Part shown: in pieces, positions 35,512-43,758 of the stretch | Layout of the letters: each line of letters opens with the position of its first letter | Position numbering within the stretch: the stretch's first letter is position 1 | Origin: Hyphomicrobiales bacterium | GTDB lineage: Bacteria > Pseudomonadota > Alphaproteobacteria > Rhizobiales > Rhizobiaceae | DNA length: 64,000 nt | NCBI GenBank assembly: GCA_900472675.1 | Contig: UCJA01000014.1 | Span: forward strand, 232,962 to 296,961 | Direction: 5' to 3' | The notes under the pieces: model-generated | Told to the model about the DNA's origin: nothing | Databases searched by the model: none | The model's input: only the letters and a program-made list of their open reading frames with translations | Translations under genes and position numbers: made by a program

Positions 35512-36197
35512 GGGCGCTTCTCGGTACGCTTGTCGGGAAGGACATAGCCGAAGCCCCGGCGGGTCTCGATCGCGGTGCTGTCGGTCTTCTTGCGGAGCCG
35601 CGCCACCATGGCCTCGACCGCATTCTTGGCGGCATCATCGTCGCGGCCCTGGACCTGGCTCGCCAGTTCCGCCGGCGTCAGGACAATGCCGGGATTGCCG
35701 ATCAGCAGCGAGATCATCCGGTATTCGAGAGGGCTCAGATCCAGTTCGCGGCCATCGAAGGTCACCCGGCGGGCCTGTTCGTCGAGCGTGAAGCGATCGG
35801 CGGATTTCACCCGCGACGGGGTCTTGCCGTGGCGGCGCAGAAGGGCGCGCAGGCGAGCCAGCAGCTCTTCGCTGCGGAAGGGTTTGGGCAGGTAGTCATC
35901 GGCGCCAGCATCGAAGCCATCGACGCGCTCCATCCAGGAGCCACGGGCCGTCAGCACCAGGACCGGTGTTTCCAGGCCGGCACTGCGCCAGCGCTTCAGG
36001 ATCGAAAGGCCGTCCATGCCGGGCAGGCCCAGATCAAGGATGATCGCGGCGTAGTCGCCGGTCTCGCCCTGTTCCCAGACCTCCGGCCCTGTCGACAGCA
36101 CCTCGACGCGGTAGCCCTCGCTGCCAAGCTTTTCCACCACATGGGCGGCAATATTGGGATCGTCTTCGGCAAGCAGGATCTTCACGGCGTTATTCAC
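35508..36197 (-). CDS. OmpR/PhoP-family response regulator
   Basis: 229 residues. The receiver has acidic residues EDD (11-13), phospho-acceptor Asp55 in LDLGLPGMDG, and the Lys in LPKPF. The C-terminal winged helix has LSPLEYRMISLL and ETRRGFGYVL. The GTG at 36197 overlaps the upstream PepSY-like gene by eight bases. A second GTG at 36185 (beginning VKILLAEDD), with GGGAG 13 bases upstream, may be the true start. Confidence 0.9.
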   Translation of the reverse strand: MNNAVKILLAEDDPNIAAHVVEKLGSEGYRVEVLSTGPEVWEQGETGDYAAIILDLGLPGMDGLSILKRWRSAGLETPVLVLTARGSWMERVDGFDAGADDYLPKPFRSEELLARLRALLRRHGKTPSRVKSADRFTLDEQARRVTFDGRELDLSPLEYRMISLLIGNPGIVLTPAELASQVQGRDDDAAKNAVEAMVARLRKKTDSTAIETRRGFGYVLPDKRTEKRP

Positions 36198-36711
36198 TCC
36201 CGATCACGGCGCCGGTGCGGGCATCCACCCGCACGATGTGGATCGCACCACGGTCGTCGCGCAGCTTCAACTGATAGATGTCCCGCGCCGGCAGGCGGGT
36301 CAGCCGGATATCTATGACGCGGCCAAGTCGCGCCGAGTCGATCTTCTTCAGCATGGACTTGAGCGGCATGATCTGGCCGCTGCGAACCGCATCACGTGCC
36401 CGGTCGGAGTCGGAGCTGCCGGAGGCACTCTTGCCGCCGTCATTCTTTCCCCCGTCATCCTTCCCGCCATCGTCGTTGCCATGGCCGCCGTGGTCGTCGC
36501 CACCGCTGTCGTCGCCTCCGCCGTGACCGGAGGAGCCGCTGCCGCCCGAGCCCCCGCTACCCGAACCACCATCGCCCGAACCGCCGCCGCCATCGCTTCC
36601 GCCATCCTTGGCCAGAGCAGGTGACAAGGGCGCCAGTGAGCCAGTGGCGAACACGGATAACAGCAGCACAGCAAGGCAGAGACGGCGGGTCGGGCCCATT
36701 TTCACTCGCAA
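36190..36711 (-). CDS. Exported Gly/Asp-rich protein with a PepSY-like C-terminus
   Basis: 173 residues. A signal peptide (about 1-34, ending PALA) is followed by about 60 residues made almost wholly of Gly, Ser, Asp, His and Lys (DGGKDDGGKNDGGK repeats). A C-terminal domain of about 70 residues follows, with the PepSY pattern DIYQLKLRDDRGAIHIVRVDARTGAVIG. PepSY proteins often regulate or accompany sensor kinases. It is the first gene of the PepSY-regulator-kinase operon, so it is probably an accessory sensor. Confidence 0.75.
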   Translation of the reverse strand: MRVKMGPTRRLCLAVLLLSVFATGSLAPLSPALAKDGGSDGGGGSGDGGSGSGGSGGSGSSGHGGGDDSGGDDHGGHGNDDGGKDDGGKNDGGKSASGSSDSDRARDAVRSGQIMPLKSMLKKIDSARLGRVIDIRLTRLPARDIYQLKLRDDRGAIHIVRVDARTGAVIGSE

Positions 36712-36772
36712 ACGCAGGCCCTGATGGCCCTTGAACTATCTGACATGAAGATGCGGCAGCTGCAAACGGCAA

Positions 36773-36799
36773 GAACTCCGCCGATGACCGGCGGAGTTC
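36773..36799 (-). terminator. Hairpin downstream of the repeat-protein gene
   Basis: An 11-bp perfect stem GAACTCCGCCG / CGGCGGAGTTC with an ATGAC loop, 24 bases past the stop of the gene at 36823 (minus). There is no long T run, so termination may be partial and let transcription reach the PepSY operon. Confidence 0.6.
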
Positions 36800-36822
36800 G
36801 CGCAGGCTGTTCTGCCGTTGGC

Positions 36823-37311
36823 TTACTTGTGGCCGGCGCCGTGCTTGCCGCCCTTGTCGTCGTTGACGTGATGAAGCAGCTTGTCATCGGCGCTCTTGGC
36901 AGCCTTGCGGCTTGCGCGCATGCCACCCTTGTCGTCGTTGACGTCGTGGGTTGCCGGATCGTCGGAAACCTTGCCACCCTTGTGGCCGCCGCGGGTTCCA
37001 CCCTTGTCGTCGCCTGCATCGTGGCCGGCCGGGTCGTCAGACGTCTTGCCACCGTGGTTACCGCCGCGCGAACCGCCCTTGTCGTCGCCAGCGTCGTGAC
37101 CTGCCGCGTCGTCGGAAGACTTGCCGCCATTATGGCCGCCGCTTTTGCCGCCGTGGTCGTCGCCGGCATCGTGACCCGACTTGTCGTCGGAACCCTGTCT
37201 TGCGAAGGCAGCGGAAGAGCCGGCGAAGGGTGCCACGGCCTGAACGACCGGCAGGGCTACGGTGAGGGCAAGGGCTGCAGCGAAAGCTGCGAGAGAAAGC
37301 TTGGTTGTCAT
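36823..37311 (-). CDS. Exported His/Asp/Gly-rich tandem-repeat protein
   Basis: 162 residues. A signal peptide (about 1-26) is followed by four to five degenerate repeats of about 25 residues built on GHDAGDDKGG-x-GG-GGK-SDDP. The C-terminal copies change to THDVNDDKGG and HHVNDDKGG. The Asp/His density suggests metal or cation binding. No domain is recognised. It lies immediately upstream of the PepSY-regulator-kinase genes on the same strand and shares their GGDD/KGG composition, so a shared function or origin is likely. Confidence 0.65.
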   Translation of the reverse strand: MTTKLSLAAFAAALALTVALPVVQAVAPFAGSSAAFARQGSDDKSGHDAGDDHGGKSGGHNGGKSSDDAAGHDAGDDKGGSRGGNHGGKTSDDPAGHDAGDDKGGTRGGHKGGKVSDDPATHDVNDDKGGMRASRKAAKSADDKLLHHVNDDKGGKHGAGHK

Positions 37312-37438
37312 GGCGGTTGTCCTTTTCCTGTTCGATGCGAAGGGGTTTCTTCGTTCGATAGGTGCAGACTAACCGAGGGCTGCTGACAGGCCGCTGAGCG
37401 GCTCTGTCAGCAAACTGTCAGCGGAGCGGAGCGCAGGA

Positions 37439-37636
37439 TCAGGGCTGCTGGCTCTTGGCGGCCCGGGCGTTGCGGGCTTCGCGACGCAGCCACTGGCGCG
37501 TCGGAACTTCCGGCGGGACCTGCTCGCCGTGAGCAGCGCTCTTTTTCCAATGGGTGAGGATATACCATCCTGCGGCTCCGACGGCGAGGATCAGAACAGT
37601 GGCAAGCGCGATCATGGGCAGGTAGGTCATCGTCAT
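37439..37636 (-). CDS. Small membrane protein, 65 residues
   Basis: One transmembrane helix (about 6-28: PMIALATVLILAVGAAGWYIL) is followed by a basic cytoplasmic tail (RQWLRREARNARAAK). No family is recognised. An EcfG-type element (GGAAC, 18 bases, GTT) lies about 35 bases upstream on the same strand, suggesting membership in the general stress regulon. Confidence 0.6.
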   Translation of the reverse strand: MTMTYLPMIALATVLILAVGAAGWYILTHWKKSAAHGEQVPPEVPTRQWLRREARNARAAKSQQP

Positions 37637-37669
37637 CAGCTAAATTCCTTCGTGAGGTGCATGACCGTC

Positions 37670-37695
37670 AACGAAGGCGCCGGCGCGGGTGTTCC
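37670..37695 (-). promoter_or_regulatory. EcfG-type promoter (GGAAC-N18-GTT)
   Basis: On the minus strand GGAAC (37695-37691) and GTT (37672-37670) are 18 bases apart, equal to GGAAC-N17-CGTT. It would drive the 65-residue membrane protein. Confidence 0.5.
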
Positions 37696-37715
37696 ACCCT
37701 AAAGTTGCATGTCTG

Positions 37716-37841
37716 CTATTTGATCGATCCGGTGAAGGTCGGGTCGATCACTTCGAGCCGATCCCAGGCGAGGGACGCACCGAAAAGCAGGATGGCCATG
37801 ATCGGAATGACCAGCAGAATGACGCCGCCGTTTATACGCAT
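37716..37841 (-). CDS. Small membrane protein, 41 residues
   Basis: The ORF from the ATG at 37841 has GGAG seven bases upstream, which favours it over the longer frame from 37916. One hydrophobic helix (about 5-24: GGVILLVIPIMAILLFGASL) is followed by WDRLEVIDPTFTGSIK. The C-terminal TGSIK tail resembles the small membrane proteins common in rhizobia. A TTAA-N7-TTAA box lies 51 bases upstream. Function is unknown. Confidence 0.55.
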   Translation of the reverse strand: MRINGGVILLVIPIMAILLFGASLAWDRLEVIDPTFTGSIK

Positions 37842-37891
37842 GACGAACTCCAACCGCCGTGAATTGCCTACCGGAAAATGCCGCCTGCCGG

Positions 37892-37906
37892 TTAACCAGC
37901 GGTTAA
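37892..37906. promoter_or_regulatory. CtrA-type box TTAA-N7-TTAA
   Basis: TTAA at 37892-37895 and 37903-37906 with exactly seven bases between. It lies upstream of the 41-residue membrane protein and downstream of the DUF2161 gene. CtrA control is inferred from spacing only. Confidence 0.45.
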
Positions 37907-37927
37907 TGCGTGCCACATTTGCACATG

Positions 37928-38581
37928 TCAGTCCGCTTGAGTGATGCTCGCGACGGCATCCCGGCCGGCCTGGCTCAGCCCGTAGACGCCCTTATCGATC
38001 CTCTCGAACCAGCCGTAGTGGTTGTCGAGGAGCATGCGACCGGCCGTCGGTGAAGCGTGTTTGAGGTCGCGTGGGCGGAGCGGCCCGTTTGCCAGCGCCA
38101 GGGCGCAGGCGAGCGCCTGCTGGCGATAGGCGGTCATGATCGGCACCTTGGTGGAGCCTCCGAGCGCCGGGTCGCCGCGGCGCTTCACATGCTCGCGGAC
38201 CAGGCGGGTGCGCCGCTTCGGATTGCTGCGCGGCATGGGCGAGGCAGAGCTGACGAGCACCTGCACCTCGCCACGATCGGAGACACCGAGCATGCCGATG
38301 CCGAGGCGGCGGCAGAGGTCGCGGTAGCGCCGGTCGGATTCCCGGCCCTTGCCCTTGGCCGAGATGCGGGCGGCAATCCAGACCTCGTCCGAGAGGGCCG
38401 CGCGATCGACTGCCTGCAGGATGAGTTCAAGGTTGAAGACGAGCTTCAGTTCGCAGATCACCACCAGAGGCGGGTCGCCTTCGCTGAGACCTACGACGTC
38501 GCAGCCGCCGATCTCGCCCTTGACGGTATAGCCGGCCCTTTCGAGGAAGGCTTTGACGGGAAGGTAGAGCAGGGTTTCCAT
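37928..38581 (-). CDS. DUF2161 family, PD-(D/E)XK nuclease-like protein
   Basis: 217 residues from the ATG at 38581 (METLLYLPVKAFLE), where family similarity begins. GEIGGCDVVGL followed by VICELKL gives the D...ExK core of the PD-(D/E)XK fold. LILQAVDRAALSDEVWIA is family-typical. The C-terminal half has a winged-helix-like stretch (LRPRDLKHASPTAGRMLLDNHYGW in part). It is widespread in Alphaproteobacteria with no proven role. It is not in an obvious defence or restriction context here. Confidence 0.75.
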   Translation of the reverse strand: METLLYLPVKAFLERAGYTVKGEIGGCDVVGLSEGDPPLVVICELKLVFNLELILQAVDRAALSDEVWIAARISAKGKGRESDRRYRDLCRRLGIGMLGVSDRGEVQVLVSSASPMPRSNPKRRTRLVREHVKRRGDPALGGSTKVPIMTAYRQQALACALALANGPLRPRDLKHASPTAGRMLLDNHYGWFERIDKGVYGLSQAGRDAVASITQAD

Positions 38582-38677
38582 GAGTTGCCAGATGAGAATC
38601 GGGCTCTTCCCATAGCATGGGCCTTCGAGCCGAGGCGACGGCAAAGCGCCGAAGCAGCATCTCGAGGTTGTTCTGCG

Positions 38678-38890
38678 CTACCTGGTGACGCCGAGTTTTT
38701 CGTCCGGTCCGCGCAGCACCCTGCCTGCAGCGGCACCACCTTGCCCGCCGTGCTTGAGGATCTCGAAGCCCTTTGCTTCCAGGGACTTCAGTACGTCTGC
38801 CCGATGCTCGCCTTCAAGCGTGCCGACCGCGTCGTTCAGTCCGTCCACGCCGGTTCGGTGGTAGATTTCGATGTACTGATCGACGTTCAT
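38678..38890 (-). CDS. Small hypothetical protein, 70 residues
   Basis: Starts MNVDQYIEIYHRTGVDGLND; GAGGGAG precedes the ATG at 38890. Acidic helical N-terminal half, then a Gly-rich stretch (KHGGQGGAAAGRVL). Not recognised. It is divergent from the SDR/GH15 genes. Confidence 0.55.
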   Translation of the reverse strand: MNVDQYIEIYHRTGVDGLNDAVGTLEGEHRADVLKSLEAKGFEILKHGGQGGAAAGRVLRGPDEKLGVTR

Positions 38891-39051
38891 GCTGACACTC
38901 CCTCGCTCGGCAGGCCGGTTTGCTGCGCAGGGATGAGATAGGTCAACACGGTGCCAAAGCGAGGGTCGACGCGCCCAGCCGGGGCGTGATTTCATGGGAA
39001 CTTCTTTCGCCCTCGGAGCTTCCTTAGGCAACCCCACAGCCTGAGAGAGAC

Positions 39052-39954
39052 ATGATGTCCCAGACCAATCAATACGACATGCAGAATCCGCTCGAGCAAT
39101 ATCCGAAGCCCGATTTTCCGAAGCAGCCGCAGCCCGTGCCGGGTCTTGCTGGCGAGATGGACCCTCTGCCGGATCACGGCGAAACCAGCTACAAGGGCTT
39201 CGGTCGCCTGAAGGGCCGCAAGGCGCTGGTGACGGGCGCCGACTCCGGGATCGGACGCGCCGCCGTCATCGCCTTTGCCCGTGAGGGTGCCGACATCGTG
39301 CTCAACTACCTGCCGGAAGAAGACGCCGATGCGGACGAAGTGGTGAAGCTGGTGGAGGCGGAAGGCCGCAAGGCGATCAAGATCCCCGGCGACCTCAAGA
39401 GCGAAGCCTTCTGCCAGGAACTGGTGCGCAAGGCGCATGAGCAACTGGGTGGCCTCGATCTCCTGGTCAACGTGGCCGGCCGGCAGACCTCGCAGCAGGA
39501 CATTGCCGACATCACCACCGAGCAGTTCGACGAAACCTTCAAGACCAACGTCTATGCGCTGTTCTGGATCTGCAAGGCGGCCGTTCCGCTGATGCCTGAA
39601 GGCTCGACCATCATCAACACCTCGTCCATCCAGGCCTACCAGCCGTCCGAGACGTTGCTCGACTACGCGCCCACCAAATCGGCGATCGTCGCCTTCAGCA
39701 AGGCGCTGTCGAAGCAGGTGCTACCGAAGGGTATCCGCGTCAATGTGGTTGCGCCCGGCCCGTTCTGGACGCCGCTGCAGGTGTCTGGCGGCCAGACCCA
39801 GGGTAAGATCGAGGTGTTCGGCAGCGAAGTGCCGATGAAGCGTCCCGGCCAGCCGGCCGAGTGCGCCCCCATGTATGTGTTCCTCGCTACGCAGGAATCG
39901 AGCTACATCACCGGCGAAGTCTTCGGCGTCACCGGCGGCAATACGCTGCCCTGA
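39052..39954 (+). CDS. SDR-family oxidoreductase, YghA type
   Basis: 300 residues. The N-terminal extension with PxPG and DHGE motifs, the cofactor loop [10 protein letters not shown], the Rossmann [11 protein letters not shown], the catalytic YAPTKSA and the C-terminal [11 protein letters not shown] match the YghA/YhdG group of NAD(P)-dependent dehydrogenases. A near-EcfG element (GGAAC-N17-CTT) lies 31 bases upstream. The stop is two bases before the GTG start of the GH15 gene, so the two are coupled. A paralogue lies at 62601. Confidence 0.85.
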   Translation: MMSQTNQYDMQNPLEQYPKPDFPKQPQPVPGLAGEMDPLPDHGETSYKGFGRLKGRKALVTGADSGIGRAAVIAFAREGADIVLNYLPEEDADADEVVKLVEAEGRKAIKIPGDLKSEAFCQELVRKAHEQLGGLDLLVNVAGRQTSQQDIADITTEQFDETFKTNVYALFWICKAAVPLMPEGSTIINTSSIQAYQPSETLLDYAPTKSAIVAFSKALSKQVLPKGIRVNVVAPGPFWTPLQVSGGQTQGKIEVFGSEVPMKRPGQPAECAPMYVFLATQESSYITGEVFGVTGGNTLP

Positions 39955-39955
39955 C

Positions 39956-41740
39956 GTGCTGCATTCCATAAAGCCTGAACGTACGGACGGTCATCTCCCG
40001 CTCGAGCACTACGGTGCCGTGGGCGATGGCCGTTCCGTCGCCCTTGTCGGCGCCGATGGTTCCATCGACTGGTGGTGCGCGCCGAACATGGATTCGCAGC
40101 CGCTGTTCAACCGGATGCATGACCCGGATGACGGCCGCTTCTCTATTACCCCTACCAAGCCTTTTCGCATCGAGCGGAGCTACAGACAGAGTAGCAACGT
40201 GCTGGAGACCGTCTTCATCACCGATGAGGGCACGGCACGGATAACGGAATCGCTGAACAGCGGCGTGTCCGGCAGGCTGCCCTGGTGCGAGCTGGCGCGG
40301 CGCATCGAGGGGATCTCGGGTTCGGTCGAATTCGAGATCGTCCTGAAACCCACTGCGGCCGGTCGTGACGTGCGTACCGTGAAGCATGGAGCTGCGACGA
40401 TCCGCTATATCGGCGATCTGGCCACGACATTCTGCCACGGCGATGATGTGGAGCTGCTATCGGACAAGGATCACCAGGCGGTCGCCTCGCATGTCACCGC
40501 GCCGGGGAGCCGCACCTGCATCGCTTTCCTGGTCAACGACGGCGGGCCGCTTCCCATGCCCGGCCTCGATGACATCGACCAGCGCATCGAGCTCAGCGAC
40601 GAGGAGTGGCGGCGCTGGTCCGAGCAACTGACCTACGACGGGCCGTTCAAGGAGGACGTCGTTCGCTGTGCATTGTCGCTCAAGTTCCTGCTGTTTTCGC
40701 CGACCGGCGCCATTGCGGCGGCGGCGACGGCGGGGCTACCGGAGCGGATCGGCGGAGATAAAAACTACGACTATCGCTACGCCTGGGTGCGCGACGTGGC
40801 CTATACGGTGAAGGCCCTGCTGCGGGCTGGCGCTTTGGCCGAGCCGATTGCCGCCTTCGGATGGCTCGTGCGGACCATCAGCGCTGATGGTCCGGAGCCG
40901 AAGGTGGTCTATACGCTGCACGGGGACGAAGTGCCGAGCGAGGTGCGTATCGACGTTCCCGGCTATCGCGGCTCGTCCCCGGTCAGCCGCGGCAATGATG
41001 CCAATGACCAGGTGCAGCTGAGCTGCTACGGCGACATCCTGGAGACGGCTGTCCTGTTCGTCGAGAGGGGGCATGTGCTCGATCCGACCGCGGCCAGGCT
41101 GCTGACGCGGCTCGCCAACCAGTGCGTGGAGAAGTGGCGCGAGAAGGACAGCAGCATCTGGGAGCTGAAGGATCTACAGCACTACACGTTTTCCAAGATC
41201 GGCTGCTGGGTCGCTCTGACAGGGGCGGTCAAGCTGGCGCGGGGCGGCCATATCGACGCAACCGATGTGTCGCGATGGGAGAGCGAGGCCGAGGCCATTC
41301 GCGAGTGGACCGACGCGCATTGCTGGTCGGAGGAGAAACAGGCCTATACCTTTTATGCGGGCACTCAGAAGCTCGACGCCGCGCTGCTTTTGACCACGCG
41401 CTTCGGCTTCGAGCATGACGACCGGCTGCGCCGAACCCGCGATGCCATCGAGAAGGAACTAGCTGTCGGGCCGCTTGTTTATCGCTATACAGACGTGGAC
41501 CAGGAGGAGGGCGCTTTCGTTGCCTGTTCATGCTGGCTGGTCGAGGCCTATGCATTCCTTGGAGAGCCTGCTAAGGCGGAGATGCTTCTGAAGCAGCTTC
41601 TGGAGAGGCTGGGTCAAAACTTCGGTCTCCTGACCGAGATGATCGACCCTTCAACGGGTGCAGGCCTGGGCAACGTGCCCCAAGGTCTCAGCCACCTTGC
41701 CTTGCTCCATGCCATCTTCTCGCTCCAGGAAAACCGATAG
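39956..41740 (+). CDS. GH15-family glucoamylase/trehalase-like enzyme
   Basis: 594 residues from a GTG at 39956, one base after the SDR stop codon; the longer ATG frame starts inside the SDR gene. The N-terminal stretch YGAVGDGRSVALVGADGSIDWWC is the standard bacterial GH15 start. The (alpha/alpha)6 barrel has YDYRYAWVRDVAYTVKALL and WELKDLQHYTFSKIGCW, and it ends GNVPQGLSHLALLHA. The substrate could be trehalose, maltosides or kojibiose. With the stress-linked SDR it may act in osmolyte or glycogen turnover. Confidence 0.82.
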   Translation: MLHSIKPERTDGHLPLEHYGAVGDGRSVALVGADGSIDWWCAPNMDSQPLFNRMHDPDDGRFSITPTKPFRIERSYRQSSNVLETVFITDEGTARITESLNSGVSGRLPWCELARRIEGISGSVEFEIVLKPTAAGRDVRTVKHGAATIRYIGDLATTFCHGDDVELLSDKDHQAVASHVTAPGSRTCIAFLVNDGGPLPMPGLDDIDQRIELSDEEWRRWSEQLTYDGPFKEDVVRCALSLKFLLFSPTGAIAAAATAGLPERIGGDKNYDYRYAWVRDVAYTVKALLRAGALAEPIAAFGWLVRTISADGPEPKVVYTLHGDEVPSEVRIDVPGYRGSSPVSRGNDANDQVQLSCYGDILETAVLFVERGHVLDPTAARLLTRLANQCVEKWREKDSSIWELKDLQHYTFSKIGCWVALTGAVKLARGGHIDATDVSRWESEAEAIREWTDAHCWSEEKQAYTFYAGTQKLDAALLLTTRFGFEHDDRLRRTRDAIEKELAVGPLVYRYTDVDQEEGAFVACSCWLVEAYAFLGEPAKAEMLLKQLLERLGQNFGLLTEMIDPSTGAGLGNVPQGLSHLALLHAIFSLQENR

Positions 41741-41755
41741 ATCGAAGGAAGTGAC

Positions 41756-42616
41756 ATGACGACAGCCGCGCCCTTGAACGCCTCGCTGGAACCCTCCCAG
41801 CTCGGCGAGGGCATTTTCTGCAGCGACAAGACCGGGTCGGTCTACTGGGTGGATATCAAGCAGGCGACCGTGCACATCCAGGATGCGAGCGGCACGCACA
41901 GCACCATTACGACGCCGAGTGCAGTCAGCTTCGTGTTCCCCATTGGAGACGACCGGCTGCTGCTCGGCCTGAAGGACGGGATTTACGAGGCAAAGGACGG
42001 CGCGTTCGTTCCTGTCACGAAGCTCGACCTTCCGGCCGAACACCGCCTCAACGACGGCAAGTGCGATCCGCGCGGGCGCGTCTGGGTGGGTACCATCTGT
42101 ACCGCCGCTGACCCATCCGAAACGGCGGCTCTCTATCGCATGCAGGGCCGAGACCTGCACGAGGTCGAGGGCGGCTACGTCAATGCCAACGGCAAGGCGT
42201 GGAGCCCGGACGGCCAGGTCATGTACCATGCCGATACCAGCCGCAACATCATCTGGCAGTACGACTACGATCTCTCGAGCGGCTCGCTTTCCAACAAGCG
42301 GACCTTCGTGCGGGTTGACGGTGGCAGCCCGGACGGGATCTGCACCGACTCCAAGGGGAGAGTGCTGGCTGCGCTCTATGGCGGATCCGGCGTTGCCGTC
42401 TATTCGCCACGCGGCGGACTGGTGGAAAAGATCGCGCTGCCGGTGCCGAATGTTACCAGCTGCTGCTTCGGCGGCAAGGACCTGCGCACGCTCTACATCA
42501 CCACCGCTTACGACGGCATGGATGCCGCCGCTCGGGAGCAGCATCCCCTGGCAGGCCAGGTGTTCTGCGCCGAGATGGACGTGCCCGGTCTTCCGGCGTC
42601 TGCCCCGGTTCTCTGA
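41756..42616 (+). CDS. SMP-30/gluconolactonase-family protein
   Basis: 286 residues of beta-propeller type. Metal and substrate motifs are LGEGIFCSD (Glu18 region), RLNDGKCDPRGRVWVGT, then WSPDGQVMYHADT and GGSPDGICTDSKGRVLAAL. The family hydrolyses sugar lactones such as glucono- or arabinolactone. It starts 15 bases after the GH15 gene, so the operon is SDR-GH15-lactonase, a plausible sugar-to-aldonolactone-to-acid route. A second SMP-30 gene is at 49590. Confidence 0.85.
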   Translation: MTTAAPLNASLEPSQLGEGIFCSDKTGSVYWVDIKQATVHIQDASGTHSTITTPSAVSFVFPIGDDRLLLGLKDGIYEAKDGAFVPVTKLDLPAEHRLNDGKCDPRGRVWVGTICTAADPSETAALYRMQGRDLHEVEGGYVNANGKAWSPDGQVMYHADTSRNIIWQYDYDLSSGSLSNKRTFVRVDGGSPDGICTDSKGRVLAALYGGSGVAVYSPRGGLVEKIALPVPNVTSCCFGGKDLRTLYITTAYDGMDAAAREQHPLAGQVFCAEMDVPGLPASAPVL

Positions 42617-42624
42617 CGGTCGCT

Positions 42625-42936
42625 TCAGTCCGGGGCTCGGAGCTCTGCTTCTACGGCATCCGCCGGCGCCTGGTCCTTCGGATCCTCCGCCAAGTTCGGC
42701 GTAGCCTCCCGCTGGTCCGGTGCGCTGGCAAGGGTCCGGATGGAGTTGCGGAAGCTCTCGCTGCGGCTTTGCACCAGCGCCAGATACTGCCGGTAGCACT
42801 CGTCCATTTCCATTTCACCGGCCACCCAGCGATCGATCAGTCCGACGAGTTCGGTATCGTGATCCAGGGGGGAACCCCTGTCACGCATGCGCACCAGAAC
42901 CTGGTCCGCAACTCGTCGGCGGGCATCGATCGACAT
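42625..42936 (-). CDS. Hypothetical acidic protein, 103 residues
   Basis: The ATG at 42936 has GGAGA seven bases upstream; starts at 42942 and 42954 are alternatives. The N-terminal 60 residues are helical with ELVGLIDRWVAGEMEMDECYRQY, and the C-terminal 40 residues are acidic and probably disordered. No family is recognised. It is convergent with the SMP-30 gene, 8 bases between stops. Confidence 0.6.
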   Translation of the reverse strand: MSIDARRRVADQVLVRMRDRGSPLDHDTELVGLIDRWVAGEMEMDECYRQYLALVQSRSESFRNSIRTLASAPDQREATPNLAEDPKDQAPADAVEAELRAPD

Positions 42937-43128
42937 GGGCATTCTCCGAATCATGGGTGGCCCGTATAACATAGGTCTCGAATATGTGCTGGGGTCCGGA
43001 CCGTGGTTGTACGGTCGACGAGGCTCTCCGGCACGACCCCTGCAGGCCTTTGCTGCCAGGGAAGACACCGCATCCGCGGCGGCTGTCTTTGAGATCTGGC
43101 GGCTCTCGAAAAAATTTCAACGGGCAAT

Positions 43129-43157
43129 CTTGAACGAGGATTCGGTCGCACCCAGAT
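43129..43157 (+). promoter_or_regulatory. RpoH (sigma-32)-type promoter of hsp20
   Basis: CTTGAAC (43129-43135), 15 bases, then CCCAGAT (43151-43157) resembles the heat-shock sigma consensus. It predicts transcription from about 43165, giving a leader of about 83 bases. Confidence 0.55.
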
Positions 43158-43164
43158 CGAATAT

Positions 43165-43247
43165 TGCCGGCGGCCGAAGAGGCGCTGACACCCCGGACGC
43201 CCCTGCCGGCGTCTGCGTTTCCATGTTGCTTCAAGGAGGATATGGCC
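43165..43247 (+). ncRNA. ROSE-type RNA thermometer in the hsp20 leader
   Basis: Two hairpins. The first is GACGCC / GGCGTC (43196-43213). The second (43221-43246) pairs CCATGTTGCTT with AAGGAGGATATGG, so that the conserved TTGCT of ROSE elements masks the AAGGAGG ribosome site. This matches the ROSE layout of rhizobial small heat-shock genes, where melting at high temperature frees the ribosome site. Confidence 0.75.
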
Positions 43248-43721
43248 ATGAGAACCGAATTTGACTTTGCACCCCTCTACCGGTCGAGTGTCGGCTTCGA
43301 TCGCGTCTTCAACCTGCTCAACAATGCCCAGCGACTGCAGGCGATCGACAGCTGGCCGCCCTACAACATCATCAAGACGGGCGAGAACGACTACGCCATC
43401 AGCATGGCAGTGGCCGGCTTCGCGCTGGATGATCTGGAGGTGACGCAGGAGCGCCATGTGCTGCTGGTCAAAGGCGGAAGGCCGCAGAAGGACGAGGGCG
43501 AATATCTGCACCGCGGCTTCAGTGCCCAGTCTTTCGAGCGACGCTTCGAGCTTGCCGACCACGTTCGCGTGGAGACGGCGTCGCTTGTGAACGGACTGCT
43601 GACGATCGCGCTGAAGCGAGACATTCCTGAGGCGATGAAGCCGCGCCGGATAGCGGTTTCGACTGGCAAAAACGAGGCTGCGGCGCCGCTGAAGATCGAT
43701 GCGGAACGACAGGTCGCGTAA
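43248..43721 (+). CDS. Small heat-shock protein, Hsp20/IbpA family
   Basis: 157 residues from the ATG at 43248; the ATG at 43242 lies one base after the AAGGAGGA and is too close to it. It begins FDFAPLYRSSVGFDRVFNLL like IbpA. The alpha-crystallin domain (about 36-130) contains the PPYNI start and the LANGLL-like LVNGLLTIAL motif. It is a holdase chaperone. Control is predicted at two levels: an RpoH promoter and a ROSE thermometer. Confidence 0.92.
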   Translation: MRTEFDFAPLYRSSVGFDRVFNLLNNAQRLQAIDSWPPYNIIKTGENDYAISMAVAGFALDDLEVTQERHVLLVKGGRPQKDEGEYLHRGFSAQSFERRFELADHVRVETASLVNGLLTIALKRDIPEAMKPRRIAVSTGKNEAAAPLKIDAERQVA

Positions 43722-43758
43722 GCGTTTCCAAGTCCTCGGCTGCTGCCGATCATCGATG

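Noticed and set aside
36190-37311. Interpretation of the Gly/Asp repeats as RTX calcium-binding nonapeptides
   Set aside because: The repeats lack the GGxGxDxUx register and hydrophobic sixth position; they are simple GGK/DDGG-type repeats.
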